Below are positions 26,372 to 39,581 of a DNA stretch of 64,000 nt, in pieces (positions within the stretch are counted from its first letter, which is position 1; every line of letters starts with the position of its first letter). This stretch comes from Varroa destructor (lineage: Eukaryota > Arthropoda > Arachnida > Mesostigmata > Varroidae). The translations under genes and the position numbers were made by a program. The notes beneath the pieces were generated by a model, which was not told the origin of the DNA, searched no databases, and saw only the letters and a list, made by a program, of their open reading frames with translations. The stretch is taken from the NCBI RefSeq assembly GCF_002443255.2, contig NW_019211458.1, positions 23,873,325 to 23,937,324 on the forward strand, in the 5' to 3' direction.

Positions 26372-26938
26372 CTGCAACTTAACAAAATAGAGGGCTCAGC
26401 TACGTAGAACCGATAAGCTTGCTATAATTTAATGTCACATAGTTATTACGGGTACCAGAAAGCGAATACCGTATTAGCCCTGGCTGGACAGTTCCCATTG
26501 TCTCCAACACTGGAATCCATTAATTTCATGTTATTTCCACCTGTGCGTCATGTAAAAATCTTAAATTTGCTTTTACTTTCGTTGGGGCGCATTGTAACAT
26601 ATGTGTAAATCCGAGCGAAACACAGGCAGATCAACTTCAGATGCTCCTATTGTACTTCGGGTCATACAATATAAGTACTGTGACGCGTCGTTGAGTTAAC
26701 TGAGCACCACTTTTCTCTCTTTATAGAAATAGACGGATGCTAATGTTGTTCTACTAGAGAATTAATAGAATTCTTGAACTGTTACGGAGGAACCTGTCGG
26801 AACGAGTAACACATTTTAAAAGAGTCCTTCAAAGATCATTTTGTCGGTGCCAATATAGGCGCGACCAAGCCCGTATGTCAGTTGTCCCATGTGCATTTTC
26901 TAATACTGTTGTAATTACTTCTAGAATGAATTATTTAG

Positions 26939-27052
26939 AAGTTAAGTAGGCCAACCGTAATAGATCGACTTGCTAAGCATTGGCCAGATGAGACCGAGAC
27001 AATTACCGACGGGACGGACATGCTAGTCCACGAGTCGGAGACATTAGACAAT
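26939..27052 (+). CDS. Candidate internal exon, plus strand
   Basis: After an ATTATTTAG acceptor with a CTAAT branch-like site upstream, 38 codons stay open to a GTAAGT donor, phase 0 to 0. The peptide contains IDRLAKHWPDETETITD and VHESETLDN, an acidic and clearly non-random composition. No family recognised and no neighbouring exon found with confidence. Confidence 0.3.
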
Positions 27053-29219
27053 GTAAGTGCAAACCTCCTTTTCCAGATTCATCATCATCATCCGCTAGTT
27101 GGTAACAGTTTCCTAATTCATTTATTCGGCCACTAGCTTGCCACTCAAGTATAAAAGCTTATTTCTCCGGCATAGGTTGATGAGTTCACAAACAGCGTTT
27201 AATCCGGTAGAGGAATACTGATAGATACAAACACGTCACACGGGTATTATTGTTCTTCGTTTAGATGTATCAGCCCACCATGGGAATCTATTCCCGTAAA
27301 AATAGGAATGCAGTGTATAGCCCGAGTGCTGAGTATGAGGAGTTTGCTTAAGGTGCAAAAGATAAAAGCTGTTTACCATATCATGCAGACAAGATTGGAG
27401 GGCTTCGGCTGGAAGCGGTCTCGCTTAGCCAGTTGTTAATTTGGTTTTATCTCCTTCGCTCCAATGACTAGCTTACCTAAAAATAATAATGCGTTATCAT
27501 CATACCTGATACGGAGAAGACAAGGCTGGTAAATGCTATTACCAGATTAATGCGCAAATGGTATCGTATTTAAGAACCAACTTAAAAAAAAAAGCTTGAA
27601 AATTAGCTCTTGAAATTATCTAGGTTAAGTATCAGTGTACCCTTTATAAAGCATTGTTACTTTCCTATTTAAGCTTTCCTTGTGGATTTCTAGCGATATT
27701 CCGCTCGGCTGAAGATAACGATGCGATAAATATATTTGGTTTGCTCACGATTTGATCCACAACGATGGTTATGGATTCTATCAAATGTAAACGAAGTGTT
27801 TTTTGATATTCTACACGTACGTTTGTCTGATGATGCACATTTTTTTCCAGCTTTACCTTCAGGTAATGCCTCTAGAATGATGTTACTTGGCTTTCTAGAG
27901 CTTCTACGGATCTATATATATATCTATATCGGATATATATACGTTCAGTATACCGCTTGCCTGATACTATTTCGTTCTGGAAATCGCATCAGTACTGACT
28001 TGGCACGAGTGTTTCGGCCTGATAAAAACTGATTAGGGTGCTCTATTATATCCTAAGAACATATACAAGACTATATCATTTGAACTGAGCCCAGATCCTT
28101 TAAAACCCCTATCCCTTATTAGCTCGTAAATAGATGCACACCGTTTGAGCACACTGTGCCGGAGCTTACATGAAGGTTTGGCTGAAAAAAAAAAACGTAT
28201 CTTCGGCGGAACCTACATAATTGGATAATCTACCTTTACCTCAACAATAGAATATTGTGTATTTAAGTAATATAGTCATTTAGAAATCGTCGCAAGCTAC
28301 ACTCCCATCATTAGCTAACCTAATGTAACTTGCTAAGTTTCCATATATTTATTTGACATTATCCGACCTTACATACTTATACCAATACTTACGTTTAGAA
28401 TCATTGAAATAGATATCCGTTGAGGTGAGGTGAAGAAATCGAAAAGCTAATGAAAATTATATAATTCAATGCGTCCCTCATTGGGTAATTGTAGTTTTTC
28501 CGTTTACTGGCTCTAACCGGTTCGACAAGTATGGCGTCTACATTGGCGGCCCAAGTAGTCCAACTGCCCCGAAAGATTGTTATTGTTGGCCTTATTAGCT
28601 TACCTTAGTAAACCTCTGACTCTACCTAAATGAAAAATTTAGATACGTAGACACTGAAAATGGGTTCAACACTCATTTTTAGTTTTTATTTAGCCTCCGC
28701 AAAGGTGAAAGAACACTTGTCATATTTATCGAATCAACTGCCGCCAAAAAAAAAAGGACTAATGCTGAATTCAAGCAAAGCGAGCAAAATAACGGTACAA
28801 TGTTAGGTATTAATAATCATTTAACCCAACATCAGCTCATTTATGGGATTACTGAACTGGCATTCGCTCAAAGTAAAACTGAAAATTGAAATACCCCTAA
28901 TAGCTTGTACGCCCATGGTACCTAAGTGAACACAAATAGCCACTGATCGATTTTTATAGAATGCATGGACTCCTGCCAGCAGTCGACGATGACTGAGAAA
29001 ATCTCGAAGTGAAAGCCGAAGCTTTGCTGAAGCCTTATTGATACGACCTCGAGTCGTTTCGAGTTGTGCTAGATCATCTGTGATCTCTCCAGCAATTCTT
29101 AAGACATACATATATTATATACCATCTATATATAAAACCATATATAAATCGCAGATATGTGTATGATGATTGCTTAAGTGTTCTGAGTTGGTTAAATATT
29201 GCTTCAGGCAGTTGCCTCT
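27053..29219. other. Spacer without identifiable genes
   Basis: AT-rich with short TA tracts (for example about 27,910-27,940). A minimal acceptor-CTTTACCTTCAG-donor arrangement near 27,850 could mimic a 12-bp microexon, but nothing supports it. I see nothing else. Confidence 0.5.
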
Positions 29220-29224
29220 TGTTA

Positions 29225-29322
29225 GTGCGGAACAAAATGTGTGCTCCGCCCCTAACCTAGACTGCCTGACATGTCCTCAGGTTTCGTAGGTAAACACGTT
29301 ACCACTACACCATCACGAGTAC
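29225..29322 (-). mobile_element. Possible tRNA-derived SINE fragment
   Basis: On the minus strand TGGTGTAGTGGTAACGTG (29312-29295) matches a polymerase III A box in a tRNA D-arm context. It is followed by an anticodon-arm-like TTTACCTACGAAACCTGAGG and a body with GGTTAGGGGCGGAGCACAC. The expected B box (GGTTCGAATCC) is badly degenerate, so this is not a working tRNA gene. The order fits a decayed tRNA-type SINE. Confidence 0.35.
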
Positions 29323-29339
29323 ATATGTTTATTACCATG

Positions 29340-30375
29340 CTCTATATATATGTGTACTAGAGTCGCTTACTTGTACATAAACAAAGCGAATCTATAAGCA
29401 AGTGTATTAGCTACCTTAGCTACTACTACGTTTCGTCGCCAACCTTTCACGCAGACAGCAAATCCTGTTACCCTATGCGAACTATTTTAGGAATGGCTGA
29501 ACAGGCATCTTGCTGAGTGGTCGTTGTTTGTTTTGGCCTTGTTACAGTGTCACTGTTACGCCTGCCCAGTCTAGTTGTCTAGTAGAAGATGATCATGCGC
29601 CGTTTCAACACGCTTTGCAACACACAATGCAACAAAAGTAAAACGTGAAGATCCTGTTTGACTACTCGAGAAACTCAGCAAGATATCTTCTTTGGTCTGA
29701 AAGTATCTAGACATTTCTTCGAGTTTCATCTTTCTATAATTTCGCGATCTGTACTCCTTGTCGCTTTGTTTTCTACGAGTAGAGAGTTCCCTGTTCGGTT
29801 ACCACGTTCTGTTCGTAGTCGTTTTCTGTGTATGTCCACATCGTGGGGGCTGGTCCTAGGTAGCTGGTGTTTTCGTCCGCGAGGGCCTGAGCTGGAATTG
29901 TAAAGCATCGTAAGCATCCGAAAAAAAGGCGACAATTAGAGGTAAGTTTCAGGCTCAAGCAAAAGTATCAGCTGCCCAAGCAGAACTAGTAGCACCAGCA
30001 GTTCGACAAAACTTTTAACTCTTGGCGCTCTTCCTACACATGCCGAGGACTAAGAATTCGCGACGTTTGATGACAAACAGTAGGCTCTAATATGTCTGCT
30101 ACTGTTATTGATGGCAACAGTAACTATAAGAAAGGCAAGTTGGTCTTCTTTCTCAAGTGGTAAGATAGAGCCACATTCAAGATCGAGATTGTTCTCTGGA
30201 TATAGCGGTGCGAATCATATATTGGCCAGCCAGCTTCTCCACCTCTCACATATTATAGAGGTACGCTATTGCTATTGCTACTGCTGCTGCTTACTGCTAT
30301 CCTATGTGTGGAGACAATAGCAATAGTTGGTTAAGTAAAGCCAGGTGAGCATAGCCATTGCAAATTTAAGTTTAG
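29340..30375. other. Spacer without identifiable genes
   Basis: Open frames of about 60-80 codons occur on both strands around 29.66-29.96 and 30.1-30.3 kb. None has a known motif or a convincing splice boundary. Confidence 0.45.
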
Positions 30376-30657
30376 ATGCGAATAGGAGATCTTGTTACTA
30401 GTCGTGGGGTGCTGCTCAGAAAAAGAGAAAACACGGCGGGACTAGCACAAGTCTGCCCGGATGTTGCTTATTTCCTGTCCTTTTCCCAAATGTCGCCAAA
30501 TCCCCAAGACATTTCGGGGAAAAATGCAGCTCGCTTCCTGGCAAACCAGCGTTTTGTCAATGTGGAATATAATGTATTTCGAGAAACGGCCAGCGTTTCA
30601 GAGTCGTTCTACAAGGTTCGTGCAAGGATTGTTGGAGTTCGCAAAAACAGTTTATAA
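30376..30657 (+). CDS. Unrecognised coding-like segment
   Basis: A 93-codon plus-strand frame includes ISGKNAARFLANQRFVN and FRETASVSESFYK, with a balanced composition that looks coding. An upstream pyrimidine tract ending CCCCAAG could serve as an acceptor near 30,510, and AAG-GTTCGT near 30,616 as a weak donor. A second open frame (30461-30862) overlaps. No homologue known to me. Confidence 0.2.
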   Translation: MRIGDLVTSRGVLLRKRENTAGLAQVCPDVAYFLSFSQMSPNPQDISGKNAARFLANQRFVNVEYNVFRETASVSESFYKVRARIVGVRKNSL

Positions 30658-30869
30658 ATTTATGCAAATATATATGGTCTATAAAGACTTTTCCGTATTT
30701 TCACCTTATCTTTTCGCGTCAATTGTTGTCGGTCGCTATATGAAAAAAGAGAAGCCTGACAGTGTCTTACTGGCTTCCCTATGCCCCAATAGAGAAGGAC
30801 ACGACGAGGGGTCGTTTAACCAAAGCTTTAGTGTACGCGACGCAATCTTCATTCCACTCTAGCGACGGA

Positions 30870-31828
30870 AAGCCGTAAGCGTAGCGGATGCGGAACCTCT
30901 GGCATCTGGTGGTTCCTCTAGGAGTGTCCTTTCAACAGGTGGAACACGAGACCAGGTTTATCCGTACATGCTAAATAATGGTTACACACAGAAGCGTTAA
31001 TTTGTTTATCATAGCTTGATTGTATCCACCGGTTGCTATGATTTATGCAGCATCAAATAATCAAACGCATAAAATGATCAAACGAAAAACGTTATTCCGA
31101 GACTGAGAAAATAGAGCGAAATAATCGGCAGTTAACAAAGCAAAAAATTATTCAATGAAAAACGTTTCCATGCTTAAGGCACCGTTTGGCGAGAGAATAA
31201 ATGATTGACCCTTGATTTACACGCGACTGCTCCCTAAATAAAAAGTCATTTTGCTACCATTCGACCTCGGAAATTGACATCTGATTTATCTATTCTTTTG
31301 TTAAATTAACTTAACAAAGTGATCGTTTGGTGCGCTTCTCAAATTATAGTTACTCTTCGCTAATATTATTAGCCGCAATTCAGCATTTATTTTTATTTAA
31401 TATAATTTAATTTAAATATGTAGCAATGACTAAGTGTTTCGTACAAGTAACTGCAACAAGCAAAGCACTGAGCCATATTCATGTCTATGGATTCTATTGG
31501 TGGAATTGGTGGAAGCTTAGTCGTGAGTGTCCTGTTTTAAGTTTAGTGGACGATTATTTATGAGCTTCGTTCTCTAGCTATGTAGAGTAGATATGAGGAT
31601 AATATCTTCTTTCCTCGTCTCGAGTTGTTCATGGGAAATGTGTTACCGGATAGGTTTGAAAACATAGATATAAAAATAATATTTCAGTTTTTTTTTACTG
31701 AGTAAGAGTTCTTTATTTATGATGGAAATTTTATCCTAAATGAGAGAAATGCATTCAAAAGTTGTTAAGTTAAGCCTCGCAGTACTAGCAAGGGTCGTTG
31801 AAAGTTTGGTGGTTTGGACGAGTCTTGT

Positions 31829-31891
<63 letters not shown>

Positions 31892-34140
31892 TGTACTGTG
31901 CGCCTGAAGGTCACGGTTTTAAACCGTGATACTCTGTGCATCCATCTACGCGTTTTCTAGAACAAGCACTTGCTTGTACAGTTATTGAGGATGCACCAAT
32001 TGATATTGTAGCCTAAAGACATTTGAAGCCTGATCAGGTATCGTTAGGATTATGCTAAAACACTGTTGAACTTATAAATTATATGTCGTAAATATCATGA
32101 AGGAGAATAAACCTAATTAAAATCGGAATGCACATGGATTCTGCCAACGTACCACTTGTATACACATGTGACATTTTTTTCAAACGACACAGCTTTTTTA
32201 AGTGCTCGCCGTCCTCTTGTCTACTAAATCTTTGAACAACATCTGGCCCATCACAGTCGAGTCATGTGCCAGCGAAAGTCGGCTTCCTTCCTTTTTCCAT
32301 TTCTGCGCCATGTATAGTATTCCATATCCAACTGTCGCACAGGTCTCTGCAACTTACCTGCCGTCCAAATGGCCTGCAAATTCAGCAAGAACTAAGAACT
32401 GACGAAAATTTTGTATCCAACCCATAAACTGCTGTACTAACCCCGTTCTCGTCGTATTAGTATACGACAGGCGAACAAGACTGCGACATCGAAATTAGCC
32501 GACTTCAGACGACTACATGAATATATGATGAAAGAGCAGCGTTGAGCCAATAGTGGAACTCATGACCACTCTGAAGCAATAATGGTCGAGGACCACGTCG
32601 TGGCACCAGCCATAGCCAGCTCGGCTCAGTTTGCAATCGAAACTTTGACAATGAAACGGCCTTCATCTGAGAACTGAAAAGTGTTGCATGACGGCGCAGA
32701 CGAGGTAGACAGGGCAAAACTGTCGAGCCGGACGAATCGTAGGAGATTTTCTATGAGATTTGTCCCACTGTCGTTTTGACTCCTTGCTTTTATGTGCTGC
32801 GCAGAATACTGCGGTAATGCACTTAGTATCTGTCACTTTCTCCGCCGTCAGGCCACTCAACAGGACGACAACATTGCGATGGTAGTCAGCTACTGGATGA
32901 CAGCAGAATGGGAGACGCTTTTATGGTGTTTCACGGTATGCTCTTTCAGCATCGTCTACGGTGGAGCGAAATGGCGCTGCGTTTTTCGCTAAGGTACGTA
33001 TACCTCACGTGGACAGTCCTCAACGGCAAAGGATAAGTAGTCACTCTAGTCCGTTAAATACATACATATTCATAAAGGAAAGCGTGGACTACTATGCAGA
33101 AGGGGGTATTAACAGTTTGGTAAAATTTCACGCCAAGCGTCAGTTAGTTCAGTGGAAAAAGCAAACCGTAGCAGACGTTAAAACACACATGGGCTGTGGA
33201 AGCAGACGGCCTGAGTGTGCGACTGACACGTGGAAACCGCGTAAGTTCGCAAGGTGTGATTTCAACACTTACATTATATTTGATTCATATTAAAGATTTA
33301 AGAGGGCGCTACCTACAGCAGTGCACGAGACGTCTTCGACGTTCCGTTTTCTTGTTTCAATCAGAATCAGTAGAAGATAAGGCAGCTAGAAGCATTGAGG
33401 AACGGCCGGCGATTTTTCAACTATGTTGCCGCAGGCCAACGATGTCAAGAAAACATTTGAATGTCGGCAAGGCTGCTGTCTTGCCAGAAAAGTGTTCTTA
33501 TTGTGTGGGGATAGGAGTTTTGTATGTTTACTGAAAATGCTACCGATACCATACAAAGTCGTCATAAAAGAGAAACAATGCCAAACATAAGGGATTTTCT
33601 GTTTTAGAATTTACCGTTATACCTTTCGGTTTTGGATGAATCGGACTAACATCACATTTAGTCGAACACTGGGTTTATATTAACGATCTGAGAAATGATT
33701 ACGACCCAAGATAAGAGATAATACTACAACGACTACCTAGCTAATGAATTATTCTAAATGGTCGAGTAATTGTTTAAGGCGATAGGGGCTTTAATTGAGT
33801 CGTATAAGTAATCAGAGCTTTAGATACGACTTACATCAAAAAAAGTATTTAAAAGTATCATGCCGAATGTCTTTTTTCAAAACGCCGTTCGATTCCTATG
33901 CAAAATGTCACAACTGACAGAATTATGACCGTTTCATTTCAGGAGTACAACAAATTGTTTAACATTTCTAGACTTTAGTAGAATAGACTAAGCTTATCGA
34001 TAGATGGCACGAGTGAGCGTCTCACGATCGTGTCTAGTAGCAAAGGTATATGAATTTATAGATCTTTTCGCTGTAATCTCATATAGGCACAAACGTCTAT
34101 TGGTTTAGAGATTATATATCTATAAATGTTTGCGTCATTT
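30870..34140. other. Spacer with the longest (TA)n tract
   Basis: No recognisable gene. It holds the (TA)n tract at 31,831-31,890. Between 32.2 and 33.5 kb there are several overlapping open frames of 65-112 codons without known motifs. Confidence 0.45.
31831..31890. repeat. Long (TA)n microsatellite
   Basis: About 30 uninterrupted TA units, the longest pure tract in the window. Confidence 0.95.
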
Positions 34141-34285
34141 TAACTCGGCCACGCTTGTCTGGCCAGAGGTCGTCATTCCACGACCAGTGTCTTCTGGCGT
34201 CCAGTTGGTTTACCTTGCACATTTCACTGTCGAGACCATTTTACGCATGTCGGTATGCCGTATTTTCTACATATGACGGGAAATA

Positions 34286-34953
34286 CTATCTGTTTTTTTC
34301 CAAAATCGACTGACGGGTTGCACACCTTCCGTTCCTCGTAATCTTCAGAATACCGCGAAAAAAGGCCCACACAAAGGAGCTCCCCGTCGCTCCGGGGCAC
34401 ATTGTGCTATTACCGTAGTACTCTCTGTACCAGCGAAGCTCTCGGTCAATTGTCACCTTCTCTGAACGGCCGATTCGCAAATCCTTTATTATCGATGTAG
34501 AAAAGGATATTTCTGGCTTTCTCTGGCAACCTGCCGCACATTTTAGTTACGTACATCTTCACGTGCTTAAGTCCATAACCATTTTGTTTAATACAGTTTT
34601 GTTTACACCTGGATAATCCCCGTTGGCAGGCTTGGTCGTAATCCATCATAAAAGGCCTTCGTTAAGATAAACCCATTAATTTTATGGCCATATTACCGGC
34701 GCCCACCGAGAACCGATTACTTAATGCACTTCTATCCAATTAAATTCAACCCAATGCCAAATTGATGCATTTAAGAGGATACTTTTAAGGGCTGGCGGGA
34801 GGCACCGCGGTTTTCGAGCTTTATGGTACCAACAGGGCTGGAGTCTACCACCCTGGTTCGGCTTGCCCCGACGACTGCAGTTCTCATTTTCCAACGGTAC
34901 GCGTTATGTTCCCTTTCGTGACAGCGACAGCATGCCCTCTTGGTTGAATGCAC
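34286..34953 (-). other. Stop-poor minus-strand block, identity unknown
   Basis: Successive minus-strand frames stay open for 60-67 codons (34953-34771, 34649-34446, 34480-34286), with segments such as LRWYREYYGNSTMCPG. The pattern of open pieces in different frames is what a decayed element gives, but no transposase or RT motif could be placed. Confidence 0.18.
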
Positions 34954-35099
34954 TTGCGCTACTAAGTATCTGGAACAAGCTTCTCTGGCATATTATTTTG
35001 TATCATTGAACTGATTCGACTCATGAATTGGCCATAATCTCCTGTAATGAAGTTTGAGTAGTATTTGGTCTTGCGGTCATTCAGACGTTAGCTAGCAAC

Positions 35100-35611
35100 G
35101 CGTTGATCTTATGTTGGGCCCTAGCTCATTCAGTGCTGCTTGCTTAATACATACAAATTCTTTGGATGTCTCCCTGTTGAACCTGCCGCGGCAAAAGAAC
35201 AGCTTTGGCCTGCCAGCCTTCTTCGTTCGTGCAATTTATTTTCCGACCTTTTTACGTTTTTTCTACAACGACCCTGAAATCGAACAGAGTCCGAATCATT
35301 CCTTGCAAATATGGACGCATTCGCCTCACGACCTAGTATTATGGCCATTTCCGCTCTTCCGCGAGCCTCTTGTAACCCTCAACCCACCGCTCGGGCGCCC
35401 TCTTTTCGGATGTCACGGCGACTCCCTAGCAAACAGCCATTCGAGGAACTCTTTCACGATTTCGGCCATATCGCCAGTCACTGCCATCAAAATAAGGAGG
35501 GCTAACTTGACTCCTTCGTTGGTTGGCAGAAACGAGCACTTCTGTAGCATTCACTCTGATCTCATAAGTGCAGACGCGTATTTCTTCAAAGACCATCATT
35601 GTTAAGATCAA
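35100..35611 (-). pseudogene. Possible decayed coding block, minus strand
   Basis: Read on the minus strand, coding-like pieces alternate between frames: KLALLILMAVTGDMAEIVKE then stops, later KKAGRPKLFFCRGRFNRET and ALNELGP. An unrelated 164-codon plus-strand frame covers the same interval. Switching frames with scattered stops suggests an old insertion or pseudogene, family unknown. Confidence 0.2.
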
Positions 35612-35649
35612 ATAGTTTGCATCGTTACGATAGAGAAGAAAGTGTCTAT

Positions 35650-38600
35650 CTTAGTGATGTCATCACATTTACAGATCGCATTTCCGGAGCACGAGCTGAC
35701 ATGATTTCAGCTTTTTCTAGACACTTGCATTGCTGCTCTTAAAATTATATCGTATATCATTGAATGTTTGTGTCTACAAGTACATAAAGTTTTTTTTGTC
35801 CGAAAAGTAGCAACATGGATTTGGAGATAGATGAAAATATGGTAAGATACATACATATACATAATCGATTAGAGCTGTCTGTGTTCTCCCTAAAAAGTGC
35901 CCACATCTCGTACATGCGGGCGTTTCCTCAAATCGGACCTGTTTCTTCGTCACTGGGATCGTACCCGTTGATGATGGCGCCTACGCACTTCGATATACTC
36001 CGTAGCCATTGATCACGATAATTACAGATTTCTACGAGTGGAAAGGGACACTGAAGTATTACAACATCTCCCCTCGATTTCAAATGTGACATTTACACGA
36101 AACCTTTACCTTTCTGACCTTCAGATACATCGCAGGGCCGAAGTGCCCCACTATCCTCTGTACGCTTTTTCGAACGCTTCTCTCAGTCAACCCGGTGCTC
36201 ACGACAATTGCAAACTTCCCAAGAACGTTAAAGTTCGAGAGTGACGTTAGACTAAATTTCTTCACGACGCTTTCGCATTGACGCTATTCCTTAATGTGTT
36301 GGATTAATGGCTGCCAACCGGAGCACCATTCTAGTAAGTTCCAATAGAAATGATTTGCTCGTAGGAACACGTATAGCTTTGAATAGCTCGGATAGATGAA
36401 CCCTGATATTATGCCATGGATCTATGATAGCCACCCACAACTGATTCTAACCGATATTGGTCCATATGCTTATCAGGCGCTTACAAGGTCGACCGTGGAC
36501 AACCACAGACCTTTGTGTTGAAGCTTGATTGCTTAGTTCATCTACCAACGTGATGGATTTCCCAGCATCTTGAGTTCAACGATTCGGTGTTCTCTCGCCA
36601 CCGCTAGTTGTACCGACCGCAGATTGTTGCTGGTAAAAAAAAACGGATTTATTTGCGCGTTATAACATCGCTATGTAGTGGTAAAGGCAGAAGTATACAA
36701 CACTTTACTGCTACAGGTCACGACCATATGTACGTAGATGAAGGGTGAGACAAGGAGTTATGCTGGAGAACGTTCAGTTAATATCAGTAAAAGTGGCAGG
36801 GAATATTTAAGTTATTGCAAATGCAATAAATACAACAGTCATTTAAATGGTCCTATTGGCTAATACTAGAGCAACATAGTCTAAGGTTCGAATGGTCTTC
36901 CAGAAATCGCTCGACTCAGGATAGGAAATCACACAACGCAATGTATCTCGGGAGAGAAAGACAAAAAATTTACGATCGTGCTTGCTCAGCAGACCCGTTT
37001 AGCATCAAATCTAGAGGGAACGAATGTCGTTCAACTAGAAAGATGCGTGTAGCATTTAAAGGAGGCACAACAAACAATTATCGACTAGATTGTTAAACGC
37101 TGATCGATGACACTTCCAACATACTCCATTGCGATATCATTATACTTTGTCGTATGTTCAAAGAATAGTTTTGGCAGAATATATAAATGATATTAAGGTG
37201 CCACTGTTATGACTGTGCTGCATTGTTAAATCCATTGCCCCCTACACGATTTGCGTATCCTCTGCTACTTTAACAAATGCGAAATGAGATCATTTTAACC
37301 GTCGAAAGGCTTTTGCCTCATTTATTTACCGAAAATAGAGTACCGTTTCGCTAAATAAATGGATCTCAAGTCATATATCTCAGCTACTATGAGTTGGGCC
37401 TGATCGGCTTTAACTTCATTTTGAAGCTGAGATTCGACCGTAGTAGTAGAACATGCTGTAATACGACTACTAACGCTTAGAATAGAGCTCCTGGAGGATA
37501 GATAAGTGGCGAGAATTTACTAAATTCTACGATTTTGTTATGAGAAAGACACAAACGCTGCCTGGGCCCATAAAGAGAAACATGCTCTTCGTGATTAAGC
37601 TGCGTGATAAAAAAAAAAGACAACTCAAAGATGGTTCTGCCCTTTTCGTTCTAAAAATTTTGACGTAAAACGTGTTTCTCGTAGTGGTAGAGCAATTACT
37701 ACAAAAAAAAAATGTTGGTTGAACGCGGATGTTGAAAAATGGATCACATACGACAATAATGTACAGCTAAAAGGGATATGCCCCGCAATCCGTGGTAAAG
37801 TCCAGATTGATAGTAAAGAAACTTATGTTACGTGTTTAGTGGAATTGGAAAGAAATCATGCATTATGACTTGCTCATGCTCAGCAAGAGGCTATCCGGAC
37901 TCCTGCTACCAATAACTAACAACATTATAACAAGCCATTGAAAAAAGAAGTACAGAACAAAAAAGCGACGTCTTCCACCGTGCCAACACCAAACCACATG
38001 TACCTTTAGCTAGCGGGCAAAAAAATGAGAGAAAACCTTTACCCACCCGCCATATAACCCGGATTCTGCTTCGGTCTTTGTAGAATTCCCTTAATTTCAG
38101 TGAGTGGATTCAATAATTTGTCACGATTTTTCACCCCAAAACCACACAAAAAGGTTACGATGATGGAATCATGCTGTTACCGGAAAATATGGCAGAAAGT
38201 CACCAGTAAAAAAAATAGCGCATATTTCATGATAATTATTATAAATTATTAAATATATTATAAATAATTATACTGTGAAACATAAAAGAATTTTTTTTCA
38301 TTTTGCCTGCGGGCTGGTCGGAATAAATACTTTTTGAGCGATCATGGGCAACGCTAACGTTATCATTGCGAGAGAAGTCGAGGGTCGATGGTTACTCGGC
38401 TCCGACATTAAGGACACCAATCTTATGATACGAACAGCAGCAACGGTAGAGAGATGAATGGTGTATTCCCATATTATTAATTCATCATCTGGCATATAAG
38501 TAAAAGGATTCAAGGCAAACACTTGTTATACTGTTATGGTTTCTGTAGAAGATGTAGTTTTCTATCTAAGTACAGATTTACGCCTGATAAAAGTATTATA

Positions 38601-39290
38601 GTAACTTATCGGTGCTGCTAAAGAGTACAGGATCAACTTATCTTCAGTGCGAGAATCATCTTGTAGCGATCTAAATGATCGTATGAGTGTATCGCAAATC
38701 GAATGTTTTACGTTGACAACTCTTCTCTCGATATCAGCAATGGTCCCCCATTCCGTAATTGTGAGTGTTCAACAAAGATTTATTTTATATAATCAAAGCT
38801 AAATTTGCGCCCGTGCTACCAGTGCTACGCCCGTGATACGAGCACAAGCGAGCCTACAGCGTTGCATACTCATTTAGATTTTCGTCTATGTTGTTTATTC
38901 TTATGCACTCAATTGGGCCAGTAAGTTCTCTTGGCAATCTGATAACTTGTACAACATTTCTGCTAGAAGTTCCAATATTGTTATTTTCGTTATCGCCTAC
39001 TACACTTGTACAAGGCAACATAGCGACCGCCCCACGGAGCGAGGCACGATAGAAGGGGCTACCGTCACATTGCTAAGATGACAGTTAAATCATATGGACA
39101 AGACATAGACCGATTTTTAGCAACGTGGGAAACGGGTTAAGCATCCTCCGTAGTCGGGACTGCCGCTTTTAGACAAAACCGGCTTCCGCTATCCGTCCAA
39201 TTCTATATCTCTATTTCTCGGCGTCTCGATCTTACCATTATACAGCTTTTGAAAGTGTCTATTTCACGCCTGAACAGATTTTCTGTAGCG
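35650..39290. other. Spacer without identifiable genes
   Basis: AT-rich, with homopolymer A runs and an imperfect palindrome at 38,232-38,271. No frame has recognisable content. Confidence 0.5.
38232..38271. repeat. Imperfect AT palindrome
   Basis: ATAATTATTATAA at the left is matched by TTATAAATAATTAT at the right as an inverted repeat with one unpaired base. The 40-bp stretch consists only of A and T and could extrude a cruciform. Confidence 0.7.
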
Positions 39291-39299
39291 AGGAAGCCT

Positions 39300-39581
39300 G
39301 CTGTGGTATTGCTGCTTGCGAAGTCCTAGTGGTCTATCAAGGTCTAGACCGTCACTCTGTCCAGTTCGTCTCTGGCTACACGAATTACCGCTGGTGTTTC
39401 GGCCACTGCTGCCGTTACTTCTACGTTGGACAAAGTTCAGTTCTTTCGTCTTTAAGCCTCCAGTCGGGGGCGGCGGTGGGGCGCACACGTCCGGACCGGA
39501 AGCAGGAGTTCACAGCCGACCGCTCGTTGTCAACCAACAAGTTCTTGAAGTCTCCTAACTGACTGACTGACTGTCTTCACG
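39300..39581 (+). other. GC-rich island ending in a donor: possible 5' exon
   Basis: The block has a GGGGGCGGCGGTGGGGCG tract and several CpG-containing stretches, then (CTGA)n, and ends CTTCACG before GTAAGG (donor at 39582). The following kilobase also has relatively high GC. This resembles a non-coding first exon and promoter region of a plus-strand gene, but no coding exon could be attached. Confidence 0.22.

Noticed and set aside
27841..27863. 12-bp microexon between CCAG and GTAATG
   Set aside because: The sites overlap a single pyrimidine tract and no flanking exon supports the arrangement.
37680..37735. CGTAGTGGTAGAGC as a tRNA or SINE A box
   Set aside because: No B box or cloverleaf follows at the correct spacing.
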